Shown here piece by piece: positions 24,670-33,196 of a DNA stretch of 35,334 nucleotides; positions within the stretch are counted from its first letter, which is position 1; the number at the start of each line of letters is the position of its first letter. This DNA is from JADGGV01 sp035715725. Its GTDB lineage: Bacteria > Gemmatimonadota > Gemmatimonadetes > Longimicrobiales > RSA9. Location of the stretch: the NCBI GenBank assembly GCA_035715725.1, contig DASTKT010000086.1:1-35334 (forward strand), given 5' to 3'. The notes under the pieces were generated by a model. That model saw only the letters and a program-made list of their open reading frames with translations. It ran no database searches and was not told where the DNA came from. The translations under genes and the position numbers were made by a program.

Positions 24670-25138
24670 GCGGGGACGGGAACGGAATCGTTCACCACCG
24701 AGCTCGTTCGGGGTTCCGGCGAACCGCCCGTGGATAACTCCGGAGTACCTATAAGGACACAGAGTTCGGGGAGGATCACCAGGCTCCGGAAGCTCACCGG
24801 GATGATGCACCATCCCTCGATGTCGAATCCGGCGGATCCGGATTTCCGGCGCCTCGCCGGCGTGCTGCGGCCGCCCCCTTCGCGCCAGTTCCATTACCTC
24901 CGCGTCTTCGCGTGACACAGGCGGACGCGGGGGCCGCCGGCGGAGGAGAATCTGCCGGGGCGTTCTGGCGCCCGACGCCTCCGGCTGCGGGACAAAACGT
25001 CCGCGCCGCGCGCTCCTCGATCGACTCCTCCCGCGCGAACCCCTCTGGCGGCGCGGCCTCTCCCGGGCCGCCCGGCGCGGTCCCGGCGGTGCGATGGTTC
25101 TGCCGCGGGGCGGCGGTCGAGACTCCACGAGGCGAGCC
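24670..25138. other. 469-bp intergenic region without a supported gene
   Basis: Relatively AT-richer near 24730-24760, with a perfect 10-bp palindrome ACTCCGGAGT (24737-24746) followed by CTATAAGGACA, which could hold a -10. A small hairpin AATCCGG-N5-CCGGATT lies near 24826. A 37-codon frame from 24802 ends in the repeat near 24895 and has no recognisable content. The L,D-transpeptidase ribosome site closes the region. Confidence 0.5.
24895..24920 (+). repeat. intergenic CTCCGCGTCTTCGCGTGA-type repeat, copy 3
   Basis: TTACCTCCGCGTCTTCGCG, then TGACACA, shares the CCTCCG(C/T)G body and the GTGACAC end with the minus-strand copy near 9128. It is wholly intergenic, though a spurious frame terminates within it. 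Confidence 0.5.
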
Positions 25139-26803
25139 ATGACGACGAGACGCGCGAGGACTGGCGGGGGACGCGGCGGGCGCGCGGCCCGGCTCGCGGT
25201 CGCGGGCGTCGTCGTGTTGCTGCTGGTCGCGCTGGTCGGCGCACCGCGCGGCCGGCGCTGGGCGGCGGCGGCGCTGATCGGCCCGGACTCCGTGAGCGAG
25301 CTGCTGCGCGGGCGGCTGGCCGCGGGCCGCGCGGCCGCCGCCGGCGACCTGCTCGTCTCCCTCGCCGACGTGCGGCGCTTCTACGAGGCCCGCGACTACG
25401 CGGCCGCGTGGACGCGCGCCGACGCGCCGCCGCCGGCCGCCGCGGCCCTGATGCGCCGCGTGGCGCGGGCGCCGGCGGACGGCCTGGTCGCGGCGGCGTA
25501 CCATTCCGCGGCGCTGGAGCGGCTGCTTTCCTCGGTGCCGGTGCGCGCGGGCGCGGCGACGCGCGCCGACCTCGAGCTGCTGCTGACGGACGCGTTCCTG
25601 ACGTACGGCCACGACCTCCTGGCCGGGCGAGTCGACCCGCGCACGCTCCATCGCGGCTGGACGCTGGCGCCGCGGCGGCGGGACCTCCCCGCCCTGCTGC
25701 GCGAGGCGCTGGCCGCGAACGCGGTCGCGCCGGCGCTGGACTCGCTCGCGCCGTCGTCCGCGGAGTACGTGCGGCTGCGGGCCGCGCTGCGCCGCTACCG
25801 CGGGATCGCGCTGGCGGGCGGCTGGGCGTCGCTCCCGGCCGGGCGCGCGCTCCGGCTCGGCGACACCGGCGATGTCGTGCGCGCGCTGCGCCGGCGGGTG
25901 GACCTCGAGCTCGGCGTGCCCGGCGAGCCGACGGACAGCTTCGACGCTCCGCTGGACGCGGCGGTCCGCTCGTTCCAGCTCGACCACGGCCTCGAGAGCG
26001 ACGGCGTGGTCGGGGGCGAGACGCGCCGGGCGCTGAACGTTCCGGTCGAGGACCGCGTCGCCCAGCTCGAGCGGTCGATGGAGCGGCTGCGCTGGCTGCC
26101 GGAGTCCCTCGGCGCGCGCTACGTCGAGGTCGACATCCCGGCGTTCGAGCTCGCCGTCGTCGAGGGGGACGTGCCGGTGCTCGGCATGCGGGTCGTGGGC
26201 GGCCGCGCGGACTGGCCGACGCCGATCTTCAGCGCGCGGATGAATGCCGTCGTGCTCGCCCCGTACTGGAACGTGCCGCCGAGCATCGCCGCGCTCGAGG
26301 TGCTGCCGCGGGTGCGTCGCGACCCGGGGTACCTGGCTCGGCATCACATGGTGCGGCTGTCCGGCGGGCGGATCCGGCAGGAGCCGGGGCCGTGGAACGC
26401 GCTGGGCGGCGTGAAATTCGTGTTTCCCAACCCCTACGACGTCTACCTCCACGACACGCCCGAGCGGCAGCTCTTCGCCCGGCCGCTCCGGGCGTTCAGC
26501 CACGGCTGCATCCGCATCGAGAAGCCGATGGAGCTCGCGCGCTACGTCCTGGGCGCCGACACCGTCTGGACCGCCGAGCGCATCCACGCGGGCATCGACG
26601 CCGGCGTCGAGCGCACCGTTGCGCTGGCGGCGGAGATCCCGGTCCACGTCCTGTACCGCACCGCGTGGGTGGACGGCGCCGGCACGGTCCAGTTCCGCGA
26701 CGACCTCTACGGCCACGACGCCCGCCTCGCCGCGGCGCTGGCGGGGAGGACGCCGCCGGCGCTGCTCGCCGAGGCCGGCGGGTGCGGGCCGGCCACGCCG
26801 TAG
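25139..26803 (+). CDS. YcbB-type L,D-transpeptidase
   Basis: 554 aa from ATG 25139 (GAGGCG upstream); a GTG-type start 45 bp earlier is in frame but adds only charged sequence. A signal-anchor helix near residues 18-38 (RLAVAGVVVLLLVALVG) targets the periplasm. Next come the L,D-transpeptidase scaffold (FYEARDYAAAWTR, DLELLLTDAFLTYGHDLL) and a peptidoglycan-binding domain (LRLGDTGDVVRALRRRV... DGVVGGETRRALN). The YkuD catalytic domain follows with NPYDVYLHDTP and SHGCIRI, where H455, C457 and R459 are the expected catalytic residues. It forms 3-3 cross-links in peptidoglycan and confers tolerance to many beta-lactams in other bacteria. Length and domain order are typical. Confidence 0.95.
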   Translation: MTTRRARTGGGRGGRAARLAVAGVVVLLLVALVGAPRGRRWAAAALIGPDSVSELLRGRLAAGRAAAAGDLLVSLADVRRFYEARDYAAAWTRADAPPPAAAALMRRVARAPADGLVAAAYHSAALERLLSSVPVRAGAATRADLELLLTDAFLTYGHDLLAGRVDPRTLHRGWTLAPRRRDLPALLREALAANAVAPALDSLAPSSAEYVRLRAALRRYRGIALAGGWASLPAGRALRLGDTGDVVRALRRRVDLELGVPGEPTDSFDAPLDAAVRSFQLDHGLESDGVVGGETRRALNVPVEDRVAQLERSMERLRWLPESLGARYVEVDIPAFELAVVEGDVPVLGMRVVGGRADWPTPIFSARMNAVVLAPYWNVPPSIAALEVLPRVRRDPGYLARHHMVRLSGGRIRQEPGPWNALGGVKFVFPNPYDVYLHDTPERQLFARPLRAFSHGCIRIEKPMELARYVLGADTVWTAERIHAGIDAGVERTVALAAEIPVHVLYRTAWVDGAGTVQFRDDLYGHDARLAAALAGRTPPALLAEAGGCGPATP

Positions 26804-26955
26804 CCGCGAGCCGGGGCGGCGCCGGGCCGCCGGGCGCTACTGTTGCAGCGCCGCGGACGGGTGGGGTTCGTGCCGGAGCCGCCGGCCGCGGCGGCGGCCC
26901 GCGCGTCGCCCTCGTGGCCGGGGGACGCGACGGGGGCCGCGCAGGAGACGTCGCC

Positions 26956-28773
26956 TTGAGCTCGCTTCCGCTCGCCGAATACGCCCTCCTCTCGGACTGC
27001 CATTCCGCCGCGCTCGTCAGCCGCGCGGGGTCGGTGGACTGGCTCTGCCTGCCGCGCTTCGATTCGCCCGCGGTCTTCGGGCGGCTGCTGGACGAGGCGG
27101 CCGGGCGCTGGAGCCTCCGGCCCGTGGGCGAGGCCACCGCGGCGCGCGGGTACGCGGACGGCACGCTCGTGCTGGAGACGCGGTGGGCGTGCGGCGGCGG
27201 CGAGGCCGTGGTCACGGACGCGCTGGCGATGGCCGTCGGCGATCGCGGCCACGAGCTCGGCTCCGCCTCGCCGCACGCGCTGCTCCGGCACGTCCGCGGC
27301 GTGCGCGGCGAGGTCGACCTCGAGCTCGAGTTCGCGCCCCGCCCGGAGTACGGCGTCGTGCTCCCGCTGATCGTCGAGGGCGACGGCGGCGTCGTCGGCC
27401 GGGGCGGCGCGGCGCTGGTCCGGCTCTGCTCTCCGGTGCCGCTCGAAGTGGCCGACAGCACGGCGCGGGCGAGGCTCCGGGTGCGGGCGGGCGAGAGCGT
27501 GGGGTTCGCGCTCCGCTTCGCGGCCAGCATCGAGCCGGTGCCGGAGCTCTGGACGCCGGAGGACGTCGAGCGGCGGCTGCGGGAGACTGCGGCGGCCTGG
27601 CGGAGCTGGTCCCGGATGCACCAGGCGTACCAGGGTCCGTGGAAGGAGCTCGTGCACGGGAGCGGGCGCGTGCTCCAGGCGCTGACGTACGCCACTACCG
27701 GCGCGATCGTCGCGGCGCCGACGACGTCGCTTCCGGAGCGGGTCGGCGGCGTGCGCAACTGGGACTACCGCTACTGCTGGGTGCGGGACGCGAGCCTGAC
27801 GCTGCGCGCGCTCTGGGTGGCCGCCTGCCCCGACGAGGCGACGCGCTTCTTCGATTTCCTGGCACGCGCCGCGCTCCCGCAGGTGCGCAGCGGCACGGAC
27901 CTCCAGGTGGTGTTCGGCATCGGCGGCGAGCACGACCTCACCGAGCGCGAGCTGCCGCACCTGTCGGGGTGGCGCCGAAGCCGGCCGGTGCGCATCGGGA
28001 ACGGCGCATGGGTGCAGCGGCAGCTCGACGTCTACGGCGAGCTGCTCGACGCGGCCTGGATGCTGCGCGACCAGATCTCGGCGCTCGGCGACGTCGCCCG
28101 CGAGCTCCTCGCGGCCGCCGCGGACGGCGCGGCCGCGCGTTGGCCCGAGCCGGACCACGGCATCTGGGAGATCCGCGGCGAGCCCCAGCACTTCGTCCAC
28201 TCGAAGCTGATGTGCTGGGTCGCGCTCGACCGCGCGATCCGGATGGCGGACTTCCTCCGCGCCGACGCGGCGCGCGTCGAGCGCTGGCGCGCCGAGGCCG
28301 GCGCGGTGCGCCGGGCGATCCTCGAGCGGGGCTGGAGCGACGCCGCCGGCGCGTTCGTGCAGTCGTTCGGCGGGGACATCCTGGACGCCTCGGCGCTCGT
28401 CCCGGCGCTCGTCGGCTTCCTCCCGGCCGGCGATCCGCGGATGCGCTCGACGATCGAGGCCGTGGCCGCGCGCCTGACAGACGACCGCGGGCTGGTCTAC
28501 CGCTACCGTGCGCCGGACGGACTCGCCGGCGGCGAGGGCGCGTTCCTGCTGTGCACGTTCTGGCTCGCCGAGGCGTGGGCGCTCGCCGGCGAGACGGCCC
28601 GGGCGCGCGCGACGTTCGAGGCCGCCGCGGCGCACGCGAACGATCTCGGGCTACTCGCCGAGGAGGTCGACAGCGCGAGCGGCGAGCTGCTCGGCAACTT
28701 CCCGCAGGCGTTCAGCCACATCGGCCTCGTGAACGCGGCGTGGGCGATCTCACAGGCGGAGACGGCGCGGTGA
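26956..28773 (+). CDS. GH15 glucoamylase/trehalase-like glycoside hydrolase
   Basis: 605 aa from TTG 26956, chosen for AGGAGA eight bases upstream and the family N-terminus LPLAEYALLSDCHSAALVSR. A GTG at 26914 is an alternative. The N-terminal beta-sandwich contains GSVDWLCLPRFDSPAVFGRLLD. The (alpha/alpha)6 barrel has VGGVRNWDYRYCWVRDASLT, GIWEIRGEPQHFVHSKLMCW (likely general-acid Glu) and SGELLGNFPQAFSHIGLVNA, with a preceding LLAEEVD where the base is expected. Bacterial GH15 members hydrolyse alpha-1,4-glucans or, in actinobacteria, trehalose; which applies here is not decidable. It follows the transpeptidase gene by about 150 bp on the same strand. Confidence 0.93.
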   Translation: MSSLPLAEYALLSDCHSAALVSRAGSVDWLCLPRFDSPAVFGRLLDEAAGRWSLRPVGEATAARGYADGTLVLETRWACGGGEAVVTDALAMAVGDRGHELGSASPHALLRHVRGVRGEVDLELEFAPRPEYGVVLPLIVEGDGGVVGRGGAALVRLCSPVPLEVADSTARARLRVRAGESVGFALRFAASIEPVPELWTPEDVERRLRETAAAWRSWSRMHQAYQGPWKELVHGSGRVLQALTYATTGAIVAAPTTSLPERVGGVRNWDYRYCWVRDASLTLRALWVAACPDEATRFFDFLARAALPQVRSGTDLQVVFGIGGEHDLTERELPHLSGWRRSRPVRIGNGAWVQRQLDVYGELLDAAWMLRDQISALGDVARELLAAAADGAAARWPEPDHGIWEIRGEPQHFVHSKLMCWVALDRAIRMADFLRADAARVERWRAEAGAVRRAILERGWSDAAGAFVQSFGGDILDASALVPALVGFLPAGDPRMRSTIEAVAARLTDDRGLVYRYRAPDGLAGGEGAFLLCTFWLAEAWALAGETARARATFEAAAAHANDLGLLAEEVDSASGELLGNFPQAFSHIGLVNAAWAISQAETAR

Positions 28774-28793
28774 CGCCCGGCGCCCCCCGTCAC
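28770..28793. terminator. small hairpin at the GH15 gene end
   Basis: GTGACG (28770-28775) pairs with CGTCAC (28788-28793) around a C-rich loop, overlapping the GH15 stop codon in the 43-bp gap before the convergent triple-BON gene. Only six pairs and no T-run, so this is weakly supported. Confidence 0.25.
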
Positions 28794-28816
28794 GCCGAGC
28801 GCCCCCGCCGTCGCGG

Positions 28817-29491
28817 TCAGACCGGCGCCGGGATCGAGGGATCCACGGTGAGGTCGTTCTCGACCTCGGTCACGCCGGGCGCGTTGCGGGCCGCGCGCTC
28901 CGCGTCGCGCTTCTCGGCGTAGGAGCGCACCGTCCCGCGCAGCACGACCCGGTTCCCCTCCACCTCCACCGTGATCCGGCTGGCGTCGAACTGCGCGCCC
29001 CGCTCCAGCGCCTCACGGATCTTGCGCTTGATGTCCGTCGGCGTGGCGCGCGCGTGCACCGTGATCAGGTTCGTGACCCCGCGCACGCCGACCAGCCGCC
29101 GTACCGTGCGCTCCGCCTCCTCCTTCTGGTAGTACCAGTCCACGTCCCCCTCGAGCGTCACCCACCCGTTCTCGACCTTCAACTTGATCCGGTCGACGGG
29201 CACGAGCACGTTCCAGCGGAGCGCGTCCACGGCGGCGCGGGCCAGCTCCGGGTCCGGGCGCTCGGACGCCGTCGGCAGCCGCACCTCGATGTCGTTCGCG
29301 ATCGCCTTGACGCCCTTGATCCGCGAGACCACGCGCTCGGCCTTCCACTTGTCGTAGTAGCTGTCCACGAAGCCGGCGAGCGTGACCACGCCGTCCTTCA
29401 CCGATACCGCGATGTCGTCGTCCCGCAGGCTGGGCTCCCACTTCAACTCGTTGATGATGTCCTTCTCGATGTCGCTGTCGGTGCGCAACAT
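28817..29491 (-). CDS. triple-BON-domain protein
   Basis: 224 aa. The ATG at 29491 is preceded by AGGAGGGAG, which decides it over an upstream in-frame start at 29653. Three BON repeats (about residues 4-73, 79-148 and 152-221) each end with the VxxV/GVxxVxNxI pattern: IKGVKAIANDIEV, LVGVRGVTNLITV, APGVTEVENDLTV. There is no signal peptide (it starts MLRTDSDIEKDIINELKW), unlike the OsmY-type exported relatives, so it probably acts in the cytoplasm or at the inner face of the membrane. BON domains bind phospholipids or small ligands and are linked to osmotic or envelope stress. It lies downstream of the histidine kinase on the same strand (225-bp gap). Confidence 0.92.
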   Translation of the reverse strand: MLRTDSDIEKDIINELKWEPSLRDDDIAVSVKDGVVTLAGFVDSYYDKWKAERVVSRIKGVKAIANDIEVRLPTASERPDPELARAAVDALRWNVLVPVDRIKLKVENGWVTLEGDVDWYYQKEEAERTVRRLVGVRGVTNLITVHARATPTDIKRKIREALERGAQFDASRITVEVEGNRVVLRGTVRSYAEKRDAERAARNAPGVTEVENDLTVDPSIPAPV

Positions 29492-29716
29492 GTTCACTCT
29501 CCCTCCTTGCGACGAGCGCCCTCGAGGCCCGGCTCGACCTCCGGCGGCGGCCGACGGGCCGCCACGACTCGACATTCGGCCGCGATGGCCGCACCGGCTA
29601 TCGGACAACCCGGTAGCACGCCTTCCCGGAACGTCCCACGCCGTGCCGGGCAATCCGGAAGTGGCGCGTCGCGTTTCCCCGGCGGCGCGCGCGGTCGTGC
29701 CGCGCCGCGGCGGCCC

Positions 29717-31690
29717 TCACGCGGCGCCCAGCGGCAGCCAGAGCGTGAACGTCGAGCCGGCGCCCTCCTGGCTCTGGAGCGTGATGCGCCCACCCAGGGC
29801 GCCGGCCACACGCTGGCTGATGGCGAGTCCGATGCCCGCGCCCGGCACGCCGGCGAGCGGGCCGACCCGGGCGAACTCCTCGAACACCAGCCCCTGCTCC
29901 TCGGACCGGATGCCGAGCCCGCTGTCCGCCACGTCCACGGCGAGCCACACGCCCGCGCCGCCGTCGGACGGCGGCCGCAGCCCCGCTCGCACCGTGACGA
30001 CGCCGCCCGGCGGCGTGTACTTGATGGCGTTCGAGAGCAGGTTGTCCATGATCTGGCGGACGCGCGCCGAGTCCGTGGGCACGATGGGGAGCTCCCCCGG
30101 GATGTCGACGTGGACCCGGATCTCGCGCGTCTCCGCCCCCGCGCGGTGGTCGGCGACGACGTCGCGCAGGCACCCCGCGAGATCGGTCGGCGTCGCCTCG
30201 ACCTCGATGCGGCCGGTCCCCGCGCGCCCGAGCTCGATCAGGTCCTGCACGAGCTTGAGCGCCGCGCCGAGCGAGCGCCGCGCGCAGACCACGCATTCCT
30301 GCTGCGCCGCGCTGATCGGGCCGCGCACGCCGAGCTCGAGGAGCTGGAGGAAGCCGTCCGCCGCCCAGAGCGGGTTCTTCAGGTCGTGGGAGAAGCCGCG
30401 CAGCAGGAGCGCCCGGTTCTCCGCCATGCGCTCCAGCTCGCGGCCGCGCCGCTCCGCCTCCTCGAGCAGGCGGCCCTTCCGCAGCGCGAGCGCGGCCAGC
30501 TCGCCGAACGTGGCGGCGCGGGCGCGCGCTTCCCGCCCGGGCGCCGACCGCGGGCCCGCGTAGCGGAGCACGAGCACGCCGAGCGCGCCCAGCGCATCGG
30601 CGAGCGGCACGATCAGCTCGGTGCCCTCCGCGTCCGCGGCGGCCGCGCGCTCCGGCGCGGCCGGCCGGTGCGTCACCACGATGGCCCTCCCCCTCCCCTC
30701 GAGCGCCCGCTCCGCCGGCGAGCCGGCGTAGCGGAAGCGGTGCTCCACGGCGGGCACCGCCTCCCCCGCCACGGCGATGACGCGTACCTCCGCGGCGTCC
30801 GGCTCGAGCGAGCCGATGTAGGCGCCGCCCGCGCTCGTCGCCTCCAGCGTGCGCTGCGCGATCCGCTGTGCGACGTCCGCGGTGCCGAGCGCGCCCGCCG
30901 TCGCCGCCGCGGCGTCGCGCAGCGCCTCCTCGTCCGACGCCCGCCGCTCCGCCTCGGCGCGGGCCGAGCCGGCCTCGACGACGAGCGTCCGCTGGCGCCA
31001 GAAGATCCAGCCGACCGTCAGCGCGGCCAGGAGCGCGAGCCACGCGAGCGCGGCGGCGATCGCGACGTCGCGCCCCTCCGACGCCCGGATCTCGCGCTGA
31101 ACCTCCCGGCCCGCGAACGCGATCTCCCGCTCCAGCGCCGCCGTCGCGCGCAGCAGCTCCTCGGACCGGCGCTGCTGCTCCGGGATGCGCCGCAGGTACG
31201 CGGCGGGGGCCACGGCGCCCGGCAGCAGCCCCTCGTTCGCCGCGTACCAGCGCCGCCCGAGGCGCTCCACGACCTCCAGCCGGGCGACGACGTCGGGCCC
31301 GAGCTGCCGCGCCAGCGGATCGAGGCTCGCGATCGCCTGCCGTCCCATGTCGAGCGCGTCGCGCGCGCCGACCAGGAACGCCGGGTCGCGGGTCAGGAGG
31401 AAGGCGCGCCCGCCGGCCATCTGCAGCGCGATCCCGAGCTCCAGGCGCGTGGTGAGCCGGCGCGCCGGCTCGACGACCGAGTCCACGCGCCGCCGGCGAG
31501 GCTCCAGCCGCCGGGCGCTCCAGTACGGCGCGATGCTCAGCACCGTCATGGCCAGGATGACGAAGGCGAACGCGCCGAACATCCGCCACGGGATGGTGGG
31601 ATGCCGCGCGGCGTGGAGCGCGGCGGCGCCGAGCCGGCCGAACTTCGCGGCGCCCGCCGCGGCTGTCCGACCCAACCGTCCCATCGACAT
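29717..31690 (-). CDS. CHASE3-like/GAF sensor histidine kinase
   Basis: 657 aa. ATG 31690 has GGAAGG upstream. Membrane helices at about 36-54 and 208-230 enclose a helical extracytoplasmic region resembling CHASE3/4HB sensors. A cytoplasmic coiled coil, a GAF domain (about 260-410) and a HisKA domain with GFSHDLKNPL (H435) follow. The HATPase domain has NLLSNAIKYTPPGG, VADSGLGI and GAGIGLAISQRV plus TLWLPLG. Asp-Leu-Lys-Asn after the His (HDLKNP) is typical of this kinase class. No cognate regulator is adjacent; the nearest receivers are at 33197 and 17537. It is divergent from the TonB-like gene with a GGACCTAGGTCC palindrome between them. Confidence 0.93.
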   Translation of the reverse strand: MSMGRLGRTAAAGAAKFGRLGAAALHAARHPTIPWRMFGAFAFVILAMTVLSIAPYWSARRLEPRRRRVDSVVEPARRLTTRLELGIALQMAGGRAFLLTRDPAFLVGARDALDMGRQAIASLDPLARQLGPDVVARLEVVERLGRRWYAANEGLLPGAVAPAAYLRRIPEQQRRSEELLRATAALEREIAFAGREVQREIRASEGRDVAIAAALAWLALLAALTVGWIFWRQRTLVVEAGSARAEAERRASDEEALRDAAAATAGALGTADVAQRIAQRTLEATSAGGAYIGSLEPDAAEVRVIAVAGEAVPAVEHRFRYAGSPAERALEGRGRAIVVTHRPAAPERAAAADAEGTELIVPLADALGALGVLVLRYAGPRSAPGREARARAATFGELAALALRKGRLLEEAERRGRELERMAENRALLLRGFSHDLKNPLWAADGFLQLLELGVRGPISAAQQECVVCARRSLGAALKLVQDLIELGRAGTGRIEVEATPTDLAGCLRDVVADHRAGAETREIRVHVDIPGELPIVPTDSARVRQIMDNLLSNAIKYTPPGGVVTVRAGLRPPSDGGAGVWLAVDVADSGLGIRSEEQGLVFEEFARVGPLAGVPGAGIGLAISQRVAGALGGRITLQSQEGAGSTFTLWLPLGAA

Positions 31691-31791
31691 CGGCGACCTT
31701 CCGAGTTGGGTGAGCCCCGCAGCCGGGTTGCGTCCCGCCCGCCGGCTGCCGTGCGCCCCCGATCTAGCCGCCGGGGCGGCGGCCGTCGATC

Positions 31792-31803
31792 GGACCTAGG
31801 TCC
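31792..31803. promoter_or_regulatory. perfect 12-bp palindrome GGACCTAGGTCC
   Basis: It lies in the 225-bp divergent gap between the histidine kinase gene (start 31690, -) and the TonB-like gene (start 31916, +), 102 and 113 bp from the two starts. The same GGACC-WA-GGTCC core occurs at 33745-33756 upstream of the receiver-only regulator. Seen directly; a shared operator is inferred. Confidence 0.55.
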
Positions 31804-31833
31804 CACGGCGCGCGGGCGTTCCGGGGCCGTGGG

Positions 31834-31849
31834 GGGCGTGAGGGTTGCG
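31834..31849 (+). promoter_or_regulatory. possible sigma-54 -24/-12 promoter
   Basis: GGGCGTGAGGGTTGCG has GG at 31835-31836, exactly ten bases, then GC at 31847-31848, with TTGC intact at -12 and GGC plus G of TGGCACG at -24. The predicted transcript start near 31860 would leave about 55 bp before the TonB-like ATG. The palindrome at 31792 would sit about 60 bp upstream. In DNA this GC-rich a chance match is quite possible. Confidence 0.3.
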
Positions 31850-31915
31850 AGGGCGGTCCGTCGGGAGCCCTGCCCGGATCCGGCGTGCGGCGCACGCCGA
31901 AATCGGGAGGTGCGC

Positions 31916-32890
31916 ATGACCCCGACGACCAAGGAGCCCCGTATCACGGCGGCTCCGTGCACGTTGCTGATCTCGAGCCGACCGGTCCGCGACCGGCGGG
32001 CCGTCGCCTGGACGACCGCCGCGGCGGCGGCCGCTCACGCGGTGGCGCTCGCCGTCCTGATCTGGGCCACGGCCCGCTCCGTGCCGATCACGCCCGTCGA
32101 CGGCGTCGACATGATCGTGCTGGAGCTGCCGGAGCCCGGCCTCTCCATGCCGCGGGCGCTCTTCCCGGCCGCGCCGGGCCCCCGGCGCGCGGACCCGCCC
32201 CGCCGGGTGGCGCCCGCGGCTCGCCCCGCCTCCCCCGCCGCGCACCGCGCGCTCCCGCCGCCACCGCGCGTGCTCGGCTCGATCCCCACTCCCGCCCCCG
32301 CCGCGCCCGCGCTCGCCGAGCCGAAGTTCGCGTTCGAGCCGGCGCGAGTGCCGGCGCCCGCGCCAGCGCCCGCACCGGCGGCCGCACCGGCGGCCGCACC
32401 GGCGGCCGCGGCGAGGGACGACACGCCCGGCCCGGTCACCGACGCGGTGAAGGACGACGCGCCCCGCGCGGCGACCGACGACGCCCCCGCGGCCGCGGGC
32501 GACGGCGCCGGCGGCGCGGGCGCGCTCGGCGCCGCGGGCGCGGAGCGCCCCGCCACCGTCGAGGAGCTGGCGCTGGGCCCGCCGACGTTCACCCCGTTCA
32601 CGAGGGCGCCCGAGCTGGTGAATCGTGCCGAGATCACGGAGTACCTCCGGCGGCGGTACCCGCCGGGGCTGCAGCAGATGGGGATCGGCGGCCAGTGCGT
32701 CCTGTGGATCCTGCTGGACGAGCGCGGCCACATCCGGAAGTCCTTGCTGCTACGGTCGAGCGGGCGGGAATCGTTGGACGACGCCGCCCTCGAGGCCACC
32801 GACCACATGCGGTTCTCGCCCGCGGTGAACCTGGGGAAGAAGGTGCCCGTGTGGATCCAGCTGCCGGTCGTGTTCCGCGTGGAGAATTGA
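31916..32890 (+). CDS. TonB-like energy transducer family protein
   Basis: 324 aa. ATG 31916 has GGGAGG five bases upstream. One N-terminal membrane helix (about 31-52, TTAAAAAAHAVALAVLIWA) follows a 30-residue cytoplasmic head. A long Pro/Ala-rich periplasmic linker (about 65-210) includes PAPAPAPAPAAAPAAAPAAA. A TonB-type C-terminal domain (about 240-324) reads YLRRRYPPGLQQMGIGGQCV, LWILLDERGHIRKSLLLRSS, GRESLDDAALEATDHMRFSP and VWIQLPVVFRVEN. TonB transmits proton-motive force from ExbBD to outer-membrane receptors; neither ExbBD nor a receptor is nearby, so this is probably an accessory TonB paralogue. It is divergent from a histidine kinase, suggesting regulated expression. Confidence 0.9.
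   Translation: MTPTTKEPRITAAPCTLLISSRPVRDRRAVAWTTAAAAAAHAVALAVLIWATARSVPITPVDGVDMIVLELPEPGLSMPRALFPAAPGPRRADPPRRVAPAARPASPAAHRALPPPPRVLGSIPTPAPAAPALAEPKFAFEPARVPAPAPAPAPAAAPAAAPAAAARDDTPGPVTDAVKDDAPRAATDDAPAAAGDGAGGAGALGAAGAERPATVEELALGPPTFTPFTRAPELVNRAEITEYLRRRYPPGLQQMGIGGQCVLWILLDERGHIRKSLLLRSSGRESLDDAALEATDHMRFSPAVNLGKKVPVWIQLPVVFRVEN
32372..32407 (+). repeat. 12-bp tandem repeat in the TonB linker
   Basis: Three exact copies of GCACCGGCGGCC encode the APAAAPAAAPAA section of the periplasmic linker. In-frame length variation here would change the reach of the TonB linker without disrupting its domains. Confidence 0.85.
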
Positions 32891-33196
32891 TCCGCCGGGC
32901 ACCGACCCGGAGTGGGGCGCTCTCGGCTCGCTCGGGCGCCACGTCGGTGGCGCGTCGAGGGCGGCAGCTCGGGGGGAGCCCTGGCCCGATGGAACGGGGT
33001 GCTGCCGCGCTGTGGCCGTCGGGGGCCGTCGCCCGCACGTCGCCGCCCGCCCCTGTACCGCGGCGGACCGGTGGCGCCGCCCCACCTCCGTGGTCGGCAA
33101 CTCGGCCGGCCGCCACCGGTCCTCGCAGGGGCCCGGAACGGTCGGCTCCCCGCGATCTTAGTCGGGCCCGCCTCACGGCGGGATCGGACCAACGGC
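32891..33196. other. 306-bp gap between convergent genes
   Basis: Between the TonB-like gene and the receiver-only regulator. It holds a small CCGGG-N6-CCCGG hairpin just after the TonB stop (about 32897-32912) that could help termination, and a GATCGGACC half-site near 33182 reminiscent of the palindrome core. No gene is supported. Confidence 0.4.

Noticed and set aside
24802..24915. 37-codon small gene before the L,D-transpeptidase
   Set aside because: No convincing ribosome site or conserved content, and it stops inside the intergenic repeat.
25408..26955. Upstream extension of the GH15 frame
   Set aside because: It overlaps the L,D-transpeptidase gene in another frame and has no domain; the GH15 N-terminus begins at the TTG at 26956.
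29054..31915. Very long upstream extension of the TonB-like frame
   Set aside because: Sequence before 31916 is low-complexity shadow of the BON and kinase genes. The ATG at 31916 has a clear ribosome site and precedes the membrane anchor.
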